Source of the DNA: Candidatus Moraniibacteriota bacterium
Lineage (GTDB): Bacteria > Patescibacteriota > Minisyncoccia > Moranbacterales > UBA9337
Direction of reading: 5' to 3'
DNA length: 32,127 bases
Assembly: GCA_029865125.1 (NCBI GenBank)
Contig: JAOUHN010000006.1
Location: 1-32,127 of the forward strand
Part shown: piece by piece, positions 8,564-17,487 of the stretch
Position numbering within the stretch: position 1 is the first letter of the stretch
Layout of the letters: each line of letters opens with the position of its first letter
Notes under the pieces: generated by a model
Told to the model about the DNA's origin: nothing
Databases searched by the model: none
What the model saw: only the letters and a program-made list of their open reading frames with translations
Made by a program: the position numbers and the translations under genes

Positions 8564-8770
8564 CTAAATACGGGTTTAAGACTAAAAACCCCGAGTTCAT
8601 GGCGGGATATTGGGTATATAGAAGAATAAAAGCAGTCTTTTGTGATGTTATTATTTGTTGAGTCAACTGATAAAAGTATATATCTAAGTAATCGATAGAG
8701 GGAAATACTTTCTCTTGATTTTTGGGTTGGAATAGTCTCCTTTGTTTGAGAAAACTGGAAATGCTTTAGA

Positions 8771-8817
8771 CATTGACTTTTTAACTTATCATTGACATTT
8801 GGGGAAAATTCATTGAC
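8771..8817 (+). repeat. Three CATTGAC iterons at about 20-bp spacing
   Basis: CATTGAC at 8771, 8790 and 8811. Confidence 0.55.
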
Positions 8818-8913
8818 CGAATGTTGTTTTGTTGTTAGACTTTTTAGAAGTTCTTTTTATGGTGTTTTGGTTGAAAATATATAAACTCAAAAATATGTGG
8901 AGGCAAGAAAGAG

Positions 8914-9243
8914 ATGCCGGATTCTGTCATTAGTAAAAAATATCCCGTTGGTCCCTTTGATATTGACTTTAAGAGAAAAGATTTGGAGAAAGCATTTGAA
9001 GATCATGAAGATGAAGAGGCAGCTCGAAAGGTTATTCAGTTTTTTCAATATAAGCGCAGATGGGTTCCTTTTGCGCTAGAGGAGATCAAAAGCTTTTTCC
9101 AGGGAGACTTTGCACTTCGTGGTCTCAATTTTCCATTGCATCCTGAGGCACCGAGCAATTTCATTGTTCGGAGGAAAGATGGAAAGTATCAAGTTACGCA
9201 TGCGTTCGTCGTGTTATGTTTTTTGCATGCACCTGTGCTGTAA
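8914..9243 (+). CDS. Hypothetical protein, 109 aa
   Basis: ORF with GGAGG SD (GTGGAGGCAAGAAAGAG-ATG); no family recognised. Confidence 0.6.
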   Translation: MPDSVISKKYPVGPFDIDFKRKDLEKAFEDHEDEEAARKVIQFFQYKRRWVPFALEEIKSFFQGDFALRGLNFPLHPEAPSNFIVRRKDGKYQVTHAFVVLCFLHAPVL

Positions 9244-9280
9244 CTTGCAATAAAAACGAAAAAAGTAAGGGAGGGCTGAG

Positions 9281-9583
9281 ATGAAATCGAATGGTATGCC
9301 CGGAGTGGGCAGCGTGGTGAGGCCTGCTGATCCGGAAAGGGTGATTGCCACCTGGATGACAAGAGAGGCACTTAGCAAGTCCTTCACTCGAATTCGTGAG
9401 TCTTCTGTACCCGGAGTGTGGGAGGCAATGGTGACTAGAGAAAACCTAGGCTATAGTGGATTGATATGCGTTTTGTCTAGGGAGCCAGAGGCATTTGAGT
9501 CCATTGAGGTAAAGGCTATTGGAAAAGATTGTGTTTTTGGGATACCGTTTAGAGACAAATATCTAATCTCAGATGCGGAGTGA
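9281..9583 (+). CDS. Hypothetical protein, 100 aa
   Basis: ORF with strong SD (GTAAGGGAGGGCTGAG-ATG), 37 nt after previous ORF. Confidence 0.6.
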   Translation: MKSNGMPGVGSVVRPADPERVIATWMTREALSKSFTRIRESSVPGVWEAMVTRENLGYSGLICVLSREPEAFESIEVKAIGKDCVFGIPFRDKYLISDAE

Positions 9584-9683
9584 TTATAGATCCATATTCT
9601 CTGCTTTGACAAATCGCTATCTCGCCTCGGATGCCAAAAAATACATCAAAGACCATTCGGATAAGTCCGAGGAGGTCTCTAGG

Positions 9684-9736
9684 GCTGTAACGTTCAATTC
9701 CAGAGGGAATGAAAACGTTACAGCTTTTTTTATTTT
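9684..9736 (+). terminator. Intrinsic terminator
   Basis: GCTGTAACGTT ... ATTCC/GGAAT ... AACGTTACAGC followed by TTTTTTTATTTTTTT. Confidence 0.9.
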
Positions 9737-9817
9737 TTTATAAATTTAGGCTTTTTGACTTTCAGCTTTGAGCTCTATAGTAGCATAATTTTGAGAGTAA
9801 TGCGCAGGATTCGAAGG

Positions 9818-9846
9818 TTGACAAAAGATAGGTCACGTGTTACGTT
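9818..9846 (+). promoter_or_regulatory. Putative promoter for the 10042 operon
   Basis: TTGACA-N17-TACGTT. Confidence 0.4.
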
Positions 9847-10041
9847 TGGAGTATAAATATATGAGTTATCGCAATCACATAAATAACAATAGCCCGGCAC
9901 CGCAACCTAGACAACTAGGCTGTTTGTGTGTGCTTGAAATTTATTAGAGTGATATTGTGAAATATTTTAGATACACAGGAGCAGCTTAGTTGGTAAGTTG
10001 CTTTTTATTTTGTGCTAAAAACTTAAAAGGGAGGAAAGACA

Positions 10042-10833
10042 TTGAAAATACAAACCGATAGTAATAATAGCGGCATAATTGGATTAAAGGTGGGTTCCGC
10101 TGTTGTGACCAAGTGTAGAGGGGTTATCAATGAGGTTATAATAGAAGAAATTTGCAAACAATGCGCAGTGCTGATGAGAGAAGGTAAACAAGTTTTTATT
10201 GTTAGCTCAGGTGCAGTAAGTTGCGGATTTAAAAAAGGAAGATCGCGTAATTTGTGTGCAGCCATAGGGCAAGTGCCACTTGCCAATACGTATGAAAAAT
10301 ATTTTGCAAAGCATGGAATTGAAGTGTCGCAACACTTATTCACAGATCATGATCTTTTGGTGGCTAATCGCGTGACCCGAGACACACTAACAGAAGCAAT
10401 GAGTGGTGGAGTTATCCCGATTATTAATGCCAATGATACTGTTTCTAGTCGAGAATTGAAAAATCTTGAAAGCTGCACGGATAATGATAGGCTATTTGAG
10501 ATCGTGTGCAAACTTGTTGGGGCTGCAATCGCTGTTATTGGGTTCAGTGAAGATGGATTCAGAGGTAAAGATGGAGAGATAATTCATCAAATTAATTCGG
10601 GAGACGAGCATCTCGTTGAGCATGCTAGAGGAGGAGGTGAGTTGGGTTACGGAGAAAATGGAATGGAGACCAAGTTCCATGTAGCGTATAAATTAGGCAG
10701 AATGGGAATTAATTCAATGCTTGCACCAGCGAGTGCGAAAGATTTCATCTTAAGAAGTGTTTTGAGATGTCAGAATAAACTGGATGCTAATGAAAAATTC
10801 GGAACACTGTTCGTCGCAGATAACAACTTTTAA
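10042..10833 (+). CDS. Amino-acid-kinase family protein, divergent glutamate 5-kinase (ProB)-like, without PUA domain
   Basis: GLKVGSAVVT, FIVSSGAVSCG, IINANDTVSSREL, CTDNDRL, GENGMETKFHVAYKLGRMGI; TTG start with AGGGAGGAAAG SD. Confidence 0.75.
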   Translation: MKIQTDSNNSGIIGLKVGSAVVTKCRGVINEVIIEEICKQCAVLMREGKQVFIVSSGAVSCGFKKGRSRNLCAAIGQVPLANTYEKYFAKHGIEVSQHLFTDHDLLVANRVTRDTLTEAMSGGVIPIINANDTVSSRELKNLESCTDNDRLFEIVCKLVGAAIAVIGFSEDGFRGKDGEIIHQINSGDEHLVEHARGGGELGYGENGMETKFHVAYKLGRMGINSMLAPASAKDFILRSVLRCQNKLDANEKFGTLFVADNNF

Positions 10834-10853
10834 TCCTCCAAAGGAGTTTTACT

Positions 10854-11240
10854 ATGAAACGCAGGACATTTACAGGAGTGCAATTTGCCATATTGATGCT
10901 GATTGGTATGGCAGTAACAGTAACAGCTGAGAAACTTATTGGTTCAGTCATCTGGTTTGTGGTTGTCCCTGTTTGCGCTTTTTTCACAGGGTACAACGTC
11001 TTTGATGTGTACCTTTCGACGGAAGCCCAAGGGGAGTTTGAGATAATCAAAAAACTAGAGCTGATTAATGAATCAGGCGAAATATATTATTTTCAAGTAA
11101 AAGATGATAAGGGAAATGAGATGCAAGTCTCGGTGCCAAAAGATGCATTTGAAAATTTTGCAACAGGGGATCATGTGGTACTTAGGCACAAAGTAGGAAG
11201 ATTTACAAAAGATTTCTTTAAAGGAAGATTCGCGGAGTAA
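10854..11240 (+). CDS. Hypothetical membrane protein, 128 aa
   Basis: Two adjacent N-terminal TM segments then a soluble beta-rich tail; SD AAAGGAG. Confidence 0.6.
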   Translation: MKRRTFTGVQFAILMLIGMAVTVTAEKLIGSVIWFVVVPVCAFFTGYNVFDVYLSTEAQGEFEIIKKLELINESGEIYYFQVKDDKGNEMQVSVPKDAFENFATGDHVVLRHKVGRFTKDFFKGRFAE

Positions 11241-11276
11241 ATCATTCGAGGTCAAAAAGAATTAACGATTCGAAAA

Positions 11277-11316
11277 TAAAATGCAATTGTCTCAATAGAG
11301 ATGATTGCATTTTTTC
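11277..11316 (+). terminator. Intrinsic terminator
   Basis: AAATGCAATTGTCTC-aatag-AGATGATTGCATTTTTT. Confidence 0.85.
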
Positions 11317-11363
11317 AACCATCAAAATCACCCCGATACATTGAAGTGGCTTTCAATTGGGTT

Positions 11364-11419
11364 GCATTTTATGTTTTGGGTCATGTGTTTTATGTTATAT
11401 GCTACGTGAGATATGGTAT
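11364..11419 (+). repeat. Degenerate 7-bp-period array (class 1, YYATGTT-like), about 8 units
   Basis: gcatttt atgtttt gggtcat gtgtttt atgttat atgctac gtgagat atggtat in register. Confidence 0.65.
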
Positions 11420-11422
11420 AAT
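11414..11422 (+). promoter_or_regulatory. Extended -10 element TGGTATAAT ending 6 nt before ATG
   Basis: TGG-TATAAT-taacct-ATG. Confidence 0.65.
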
Positions 11423-11428
11423 TAACCT

Positions 11429-12595
11429 ATGAAAAAGCGAATTGGGATTGATGCAAGATTTTATGGTCCTTTTGGGAAGGGGTTGGGGAGATATGTTCAA
11501 AAATTGATCGAGAATCTTGAAATGATTGAGAATGATAGCCCTGAAAGTGACAGGGAATATTTTGTGTTTCTCAGAAAGGAAAACATTGATGAATATGAGC
11601 CGAAAAATGAGAGATTTCACAAGGTGCTAGCACACTATCAATGGTACACTTTTTCTGAGCAAATCAACATGCCTCGACTTTTGAATAAATACAAGCTGGA
11701 TTTGGTTCATTTTCCTCATTTCAACATTCCTATTTTATATTTCAGACCGTTTGTAGCGACTATTCATGATTTGATTCTCTTGAACTTTCCAACAGTGAGA
11801 GGGACAACTTTGAATCCGCTATGGTACAAAGTGAAATTTTTGGCGTATAAGCTTACAATCGGACTTGGAATAAGGCGTGCAAGAAAGGTGATTGCTGTTT
11901 CCGAGTTCACTAAAAATGACATTTTGAAGCACTACAAGAGCATCGATGAAGAAAAAATAGTGGTGACACACGAGGCATGTGACAGGGAAGAAAAAGTTGA
12001 AATTGATGCTGAAAAAAATTCTGAGATACTCAAAAAATATGGTATAATAAAGCCATATGTTTTGTATGTGGGGAATGCATATCCTCACAAAAACCTCGAA
12101 AGATTAATTGAGTGTTTTTTGGATATTAACAGAAAAAATGAGAATTTGCATTTAGTTTTGGTTGGAAAAAAAGATTATTTCTATGAAAAACTTGAACGTT
12201 TGAGAGAAAAGCTGAATGTGAAAAATGTTATTTTTGCAGGTTTCATTCCGGACAAAGACTTGGGTGTAGTATATGAAAATGCAAAATTATATGTTTTTCC
12301 GTCTCTATATGAAGGATTCGGACTTCCTCCACTGGAAGCAATGAATAGAGGGGTGCCGGTTGTCTCATCGAGTCATTTATGCATGAAAGAAATTTTAGGA
12401 GATGCTGCATATTATTTTGATGGAAGAAATGAGAAAGAGATGTCGCGTGCAATTTTGAAGGCGAGTGGCGACGATGAGCTTAGAGAGGAACTTCAAAAAA
12501 AAGGACGAAAACAAGTTTCTTTGTATAGTTGGAAAAAAATGGCGCAAAAAACATATGAAATATATCAAAAATTTTTGAGAGAATATTCAGAATAA
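11429..12595 (+). CDS. Glycosyltransferase family 4 (group 1)
   Basis: GKGLGRYVQKL, DLVHFPHFNIP, YVLYVGNAYPHKNLERL, FPSLYEGFGLPPLEAMNRGVPVVSS. Confidence 0.93.
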   Translation: MKKRIGIDARFYGPFGKGLGRYVQKLIENLEMIENDSPESDREYFVFLRKENIDEYEPKNERFHKVLAHYQWYTFSEQINMPRLLNKYKLDLVHFPHFNIPILYFRPFVATIHDLILLNFPTVRGTTLNPLWYKVKFLAYKLTIGLGIRRARKVIAVSEFTKNDILKHYKSIDEEKIVVTHEACDREEKVEIDAEKNSEILKKYGIIKPYVLYVGNAYPHKNLERLIECFLDINRKNENLHLVLVGKKDYFYEKLERLREKLNVKNVIFAGFIPDKDLGVVYENAKLYVFPSLYEGFGLPPLEAMNRGVPVVSSSHLCMKEILGDAAYYFDGRNEKEMSRAILKASGDDELREELQKKGRKQVSLYSWKKMAQKTYEIYQKFLREYSE

Positions 12596-12622
12596 TTTAG
12601 GAGAATATTAAAATTCCTTTAG

Positions 12623-14905
12623 ATGGACATTGTAAGAAAAAAAAGAAAAATACAAAAACAAGTCGAAAAAAAGATTGAGGAAAAAATTGACTATCAAGCT
12701 CCTGTGGTGCGCATGGGAAGAAGTTTTTATTCTGAGGACTTACCTTATTATATCGAAAGTGATTATAGGTCGAGCGAAGAAAGTTTTTTGTATGAAAATC
12801 GTCAGGAAGAGTATATCGATGAAAAATATAAAAAAGTAGAAGAATTTTTAAGCAAAAAGAAAAGTCATGTTAATAACCTAAAATTTAGTCTCAAGGATCT
12901 TTTCTTAGCTCACAAATTTTCAGTGGGATTTGGTTTTCAGCGAGCTTTTCTTGGATTTGCTTTTTTGGGAATAAGCTTGTCATTTATTGTTTTTTCAACC
13001 CTTTTCATTTCAAAGGGATTGCATTTGAAAGAAAAAGTGCTGGGTGTTTCGGATGATGCATATAGCAGCTTGGACAGTGCTATTGAAAACTTGAAGACAC
13101 AAAATTTTTCGAATTCAATCAATGATTTCAGTGAAGCACATAGCATTTTTTCTGATATTTCAAATGACATAGATGAGGTTGGAAACATTGCTACTAAGAT
13201 AAGTTACTATATTCCATATGCATCCAAGCTCTCAAGTGGAAAAAACTTGGCAGATGCAGGAAAAAATCTTTCTTTGGCAGGTCAAAGTTTTAGTTCGATT
13301 GCAAAAACTTTGCAAGAAATTAAAGAAGAAGGTGGAAAAGCAGGCTATGCAGATACTTCAATTTTAGATATTCTAGATTCAATTGATGGTGATCTACAAA
13401 AAGCACAAGAAAGTATTTCAGATGCCACCAGTAGTTTGTCTAAAGTGAAAATTGATGATATCCCAAAAGATAAAAGAGAAGATGTCTTAAAAGTGAAAAA
13501 CAATATTGATGATTTGAATATTTTGTTGGAAGAATTTTCAAAAAATACTAACATACTCGTGGATTTATTTGGAGGAAATGGCCCAAGAAAATATCTTTTC
13601 TTGTTTCAGAATAATAATGAAATGCGAGCCACCGGGGGATTCATTGGAAGTTATGGGCTGATTGATATCTATAATGGAAAAATCAGAAAGTTTTTCATTG
13701 ATGGGATATATAACCCAGATGGACAGTTGATTGATAAGGTTGTTCCTCCGAAACCTATCCAAAAAATCAGTGCTGCATGGAGTTTGCATGACAGTAATTG
13801 GTTTTCGGATTTTCCAACTAGCGCCAGAAAAGCCATTCTTTTTTATGAAAAAACCGGAGGACCAACTGTGGATGGCGTCGTAACGCTCACTCCCGTTGTG
13901 ATGCAAAAGTTGCTGAAAATCACAGGGCCAATACACATGGAAGAATATGACACAGTAATTGACAGTGATAATTTTGTGGAACGAATTCAATTTGAGGTTG
14001 AAGTTGATTATGATCTTGAAGAAAACAATCCAAAGAAAATATTGGCTGATTTGGCTCCATTGGTTTTGGAGAGATTGATCAACTCCAGTGACATGTCAAC
14101 AATTGCAAAAACATTAGCTGTATTTGATGAGTCATTAAGAGAGAAGCATATTTTACTATATTCTAGCAATAATAATCTCGAAGAGGTGATTTCAAAAATG
14201 GGTTGGTCCGGAGAGGTTTTGAATAATTCATTGGATTATTTGAGTGTTATCAACACCAATATTAACGGATATAAAACAGATGGAGTTATTGATGAATCAA
14301 TTCAGCATAAGGCAGATATTTTGAACAATGGGGACATTATTGACACGGTGACAATTACAAGAAAACACAATGGAGGCAATACAGATTATGAATGGTGGAA
14401 TAAGGTTAATGCGGATTATATGCGCGTATATGTTCCTCAGGGTTCACAGCTTCTTTCTGTGACCGGTCAGACAAAAGAACTTAATGAATCTCCTTTAAAT
14501 TATGATGCTCTTAAGTTTGAAAGAGATGCAGATGTTCAGAGAGAGGAAAACGCAATAAAAATTGATGAAAAAACAACTACAAGAATATATGAAGACAGTG
14601 GAAAAACTGTTTTTGCAAACTGGGTTTATGTGAGTCCAAAAGAAGAGGTAGTAGTTGAGTATAAATATTTACTTCCTTTTTCTCTGGAAATTAATAGTGA
14701 CAAAATAGCTGATTCATATTCTTTACTAGCTCAAAAACAATCAGGAAGTATGGGAAGTAGGTTTGTTTCTGAAGTGGAATATCCTTCTTCATGGGGAGTG
14801 GAATGGAAAACTGATAATGATATCGAGGTTGGTGAAAATGCAATAATTTATAAAAATAACTTGGTTATAGACAGATTTTTTGGATTAGTATTTAGAAAAA
14901 AATAG
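12623..14905 (+). CDS. DUF4012-type membrane-anchored extracytoplasmic protein
   Basis: N-terminal cytoplasmic region, one TM, then KYLFLFQNNNEMRATGGFIGSYG and DSNWFSDFPTSARKAILFYEKTGGPTVDGVVTLTP motifs. Confidence 0.85.
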   Translation: MDIVRKKRKIQKQVEKKIEEKIDYQAPVVRMGRSFYSEDLPYYIESDYRSSEESFLYENRQEEYIDEKYKKVEEFLSKKKSHVNNLKFSLKDLFLAHKFSVGFGFQRAFLGFAFLGISLSFIVFSTLFISKGLHLKEKVLGVSDDAYSSLDSAIENLKTQNFSNSINDFSEAHSIFSDISNDIDEVGNIATKISYYIPYASKLSSGKNLADAGKNLSLAGQSFSSIAKTLQEIKEEGGKAGYADTSILDILDSIDGDLQKAQESISDATSSLSKVKIDDIPKDKREDVLKVKNNIDDLNILLEEFSKNTNILVDLFGGNGPRKYLFLFQNNNEMRATGGFIGSYGLIDIYNGKIRKFFIDGIYNPDGQLIDKVVPPKPIQKISAAWSLHDSNWFSDFPTSARKAILFYEKTGGPTVDGVVTLTPVVMQKLLKITGPIHMEEYDTVIDSDNFVERIQFEVEVDYDLEENNPKKILADLAPLVLERLINSSDMSTIAKTLAVFDESLREKHILLYSSNNNLEEVISKMGWSGEVLNNSLDYLSVINTNINGYKTDGVIDESIQHKADILNNGDIIDTVTITRKHNGGNTDYEWWNKVNADYMRVYVPQGSQLLSVTGQTKELNESPLNYDALKFERDADVQREENAIKIDEKTTTRIYEDSGKTVFANWVYVSPKEEVVVEYKYLLPFSLEINSDKIADSYSLLAQKQSGSMGSRFVSEVEYPSSWGVEWKTDNDIEVGENAIIYKNNLVIDRFFGLVFRKK

Positions 14906-14919
14906 ATTTTTGTTCAAAC

Positions 14920-14947
14920 AAAAACCCCGAGTGTTCGGGGTTTTTTT
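14920..14947. terminator. Bidirectional intrinsic terminator
   Basis: AAAAACCCCGAgtgtTCGGGGTTTTTTT between convergent genes. Confidence 0.9.
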
Positions 14948-14954
14948 GCTGCGA

Positions 14955-15344
14955 CTATTCTTTTTTTTCGTCCTGACTTTTCCATTTTTCAACACTTGTT
15001 CCATTCGGATGAAGATCGATTGGAACGACTTCTCCTTTTTCTTTGGTGATGTATCTTTGACAGTTGATGTGATTTTTTGAGGTACAGTATTCATTTGAAA
15101 TTTCAACAAATTCGTCAAAATCCTCGATTTGAAAATTTTTGAAAGCGGGACACTTGCTGATGTTTTTGCACACCGGTTCTTTTGTCTTGAGCATCTTATA
15201 GAAAGGGCAGTTGATATGCCTTTGAGTTCTGCAAAATCCGAGCATGCTGGGAGTGATTTCATGAGGATACACCTCAATATCCCTGATGCATTCTCTAGTA
15301 AAATCAACGAATAAGGGACATTGTGGCTGTTTGTTTTGTTCCAT
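14955..15344 (-). CDS. Cys/His-rich hypothetical protein with internal repeat, putative metal-binding
   Basis: CPLF...FCRTQRHINCPFY and CPAF...YCTSKNHINCQRY. Confidence 0.7.
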   Translation of the reverse strand: MEQNKQPQCPLFVDFTRECIRDIEVYPHEITPSMLGFCRTQRHINCPFYKMLKTKEPVCKNISKCPAFKNFQIEDFDEFVEISNEYCTSKNHINCQRYITKEKGEVVPIDLHPNGTSVEKWKSQDEKKE

Positions 15345-15357
15345 ATTTTTTTGTTAT

Positions 15358-16491
15358 TTATTTTTTAATAATCTCTTTTGTTATCTCGACATATTTTTTT
15401 GAAATCTTTTCCCAACTGAGATTTTCTTTGACATATTCTCTAGCCTGTTTTCCAAATTGTGCTCGTATCGAATCATTAAGCATAAGCGCAGATATTTTTT
15501 TGGCGTATTGTTCTGCGTTTTTGGATTCAGCTAGAAATCCATTTTTTCCGTTGACAATCGCATCCTTGAGGCCTTCAAGTTCTGATGCCAAAACGACCCT
15601 TTCGCATGAAGCTGCCTCCAGAACAACAAGTCCAAATCCTTCCATGTCACCTTTAACAGTAATGTTAGGTTGAACAAAGAGATCTACTGTATTATATAGA
15701 ATTTTTTTGTCTTCATCACTCACGCCGCTGAACATTTTCACTCTATTTTCTAGGTTGTTTTCCAAAATTGCTCTTTTTATATTTTCTTTGTCCACTCCAT
15801 CTCCAGCAATGAAATAAAAAATATTTTTATCTAATTTTGGCATGACATTAGCAACAAACCATGCCACTCCTTTTCTTTTTGCAAGTCTTCCGAGAGTAAG
15901 AATGACTTTTCTACCTTCGAGATTAATATTGGTAATTCTTTCAAGATCTTTTCTGGAATAATCAGCGATAAATGTATCAGGGTTTACTCCATTTGGAACA
16001 AAAATGAACTTTTCTTCAGGAATTCCCGCCTCAAGTCCAACTTGGATAACAGTATTTCCAACTGCAATAAGTTTGTCTAATTTTGGAATAAAAACTTTTA
16101 CCCAAAGAGTCTGATAAGCCTTCACTAATAATTTTTCAAAATATACATCCAAACTGCTTGAATCATAATTAATATCTAGTCCGTGAACTACTGATAAAAC
16201 AGGTTTGTTTTTATAGAAAATTTTCAAAAACCATCCAACAATGCTAAGGACCCCATCTCCAAGTAAAACAGCATCATATTTTCTGAAAAGAAAAAGAGCT
16301 TTGATTAAGGCATAGGGAGCAAACAGTGGAAGAAATTTTCGTCCTCTGGTGTTGGCAATTGTATACACTTCTGCATGCAGTGGAAGTGACTGAGACAATT
16401 CGTAGTTTTGATTTTCAATTCCCCCAACAACTGGAGGATATGCTCTTGAGATGAAGATGATTCTTGGTTTTTTTTCAGTATCTTTGATCAT
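15358..16491 (-). CDS. Glycosyltransferase family 4 (group 1)
   Basis: ISRAYPPVVGGIENQNYELS, FVPNGVNPDTF, ILTLGRLAKRKGVAWFV, EGFGLVVLEAASCERVVLAS. Confidence 0.93.
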   Translation of the reverse strand: MIKDTEKKPRIIFISRAYPPVVGGIENQNYELSQSLPLHAEVYTIANTRGRKFLPLFAPYALIKALFLFRKYDAVLLGDGVLSIVGWFLKIFYKNKPVLSVVHGLDINYDSSSLDVYFEKLLVKAYQTLWVKVFIPKLDKLIAVGNTVIQVGLEAGIPEEKFIFVPNGVNPDTFIADYSRKDLERITNINLEGRKVILTLGRLAKRKGVAWFVANVMPKLDKNIFYFIAGDGVDKENIKRAILENNLENRVKMFSGVSDEDKKILYNTVDLFVQPNITVKGDMEGFGLVVLEAASCERVVLASELEGLKDAIVNGKNGFLAESKNAEQYAKKISALMLNDSIRAQFGKQAREYVKENLSWEKISKKYVEITKEIIKK

Positions 16492-16514
16492 GGTTTTTCT
16501 GTGATTTTATTGAG

Positions 16515-17471
16515 TTATTTTTGTTGTCTATATTTTTCTTTTCTCATGAGATACATTTGATCTTCAGTGAGTCTTCTGTTGTTTTTGATCATGTCTGCAA
16601 TGAGAGAGAATATGATGAATTGCAGTCCAACTAGCAAAAATGTGATAGAAGCTAATAAATAGTTTCTAAATGGAGAAATCTTAAATTCTTGTATGTAAAG
16701 AGCTAGAAATATTCCAAATAACAGGACCGCGATTGAAATCATAATAATTCCAGGCACTCCAAAAAATTTCATTGGACGTACATCTCTAATGGCTTTTAGG
16801 ATGATCTTGGAGCTGTTGTTGACGAATTGAAAAATGCTTTTGACAACTCTTGATTTTCTATCCGCATAATAAGTCACTTTGACAGGAATCCATTGCAACT
16901 TCAGATTTTTCCCAATAGCATCAATGATTGTTTCTTGAGTATAGGTAAACCCTCCTGGAAGATTCAACCGAAGCATCGTTTCTTTGTTGATTGCTCTGAA
17001 ACCGCAAGTCAAATCTTTGATATCAACTTGCATGAACTTTCCAACCATCTTGGCTGCAAATCGATTCAAAAAATCCTTTGCCCAAGGAATGTCTGTTGCT
17101 TTGTGCTTGCCAAATCTGTCTGCAATCACCATATCCTTTTTGTTGTCCAAGATGGGTTTGATCAGAGTTTTGATGTCATTGGGATCAAATTGTCCGTCAG
17201 CATCAATATTAACCATAATGTCAGCTCCGTTTTCCAACGCGGTTTCAACAGCGGTTCTGAAAGTCACTCCAATTCCGCGGTTAATTCCGTGAGAAATCAC
17301 AATATCAGCACCTGCCTCTCGTGAGACCTGAGCGGTTTTGTCAGTTGATCCGTCATCAATAACTTGAACTAGAACTTCGTCAATTCTGTCGAGTTCTCTT
17401 GGAATTCTTTTTATTGTTTGTCCGATTTTTTCTTCTTCATTTAGCGCTGGCAGGTTTACAATTAGTCTCAT
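16515..17471 (-). CDS. Glycosyltransferase family 2 (DPM1/polyprenyl-phosphate glycosyltransferase-like) with C-terminal TM helices
   Basis: LPALNEEEKIGQTIKRIP, VIDDGSTDKTA, MVNIDADGQFDP, LTCGFRAINKE, two C-terminal TMs. Confidence 0.9.
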   Translation of the reverse strand: MRLIVNLPALNEEEKIGQTIKRIPRELDRIDEVLVQVIDDGSTDKTAQVSREAGADIVISHGINRGIGVTFRTAVETALENGADIMVNIDADGQFDPNDIKTLIKPILDNKKDMVIADRFGKHKATDIPWAKDFLNRFAAKMVGKFMQVDIKDLTCGFRAINKETMLRLNLPGGFTYTQETIIDAIGKNLKLQWIPVKVTYYADRKSRVVKSIFQFVNNSSKIILKAIRDVRPMKFFGVPGIIMISIAVLLFGIFLALYIQEFKISPFRNYLLASITFLLVGLQFIIFSLIADMIKNNRRLTEDQMYLMRKEKYRQQK

Positions 17472-17487
17472 AGTATTTAAATTATAT

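Noticed and set aside
8897-9079. 60-aa + strand ORF starting GTG at 8897
   Set aside because: Overlaps the 8914 ORF out of frame; its start codon region is the SD of the 8914 gene
10834-10853. SD-sequestering hairpin CTCC-aaa-GGAG before the 10854 gene
   Set aside because: Only a 4-bp stem with a 3-nt loop; too weak to claim
13565-13990. 141-aa minus-strand ORF
   Set aside because: Lies inside the DUF4012-type gene on the opposite strand; shadow ORF
14885-15307. 140-aa minus ORF overlapping the 14955-15344 gene
   Set aside because: Alternative frame of the Cys/His-rich gene and crosses its terminator
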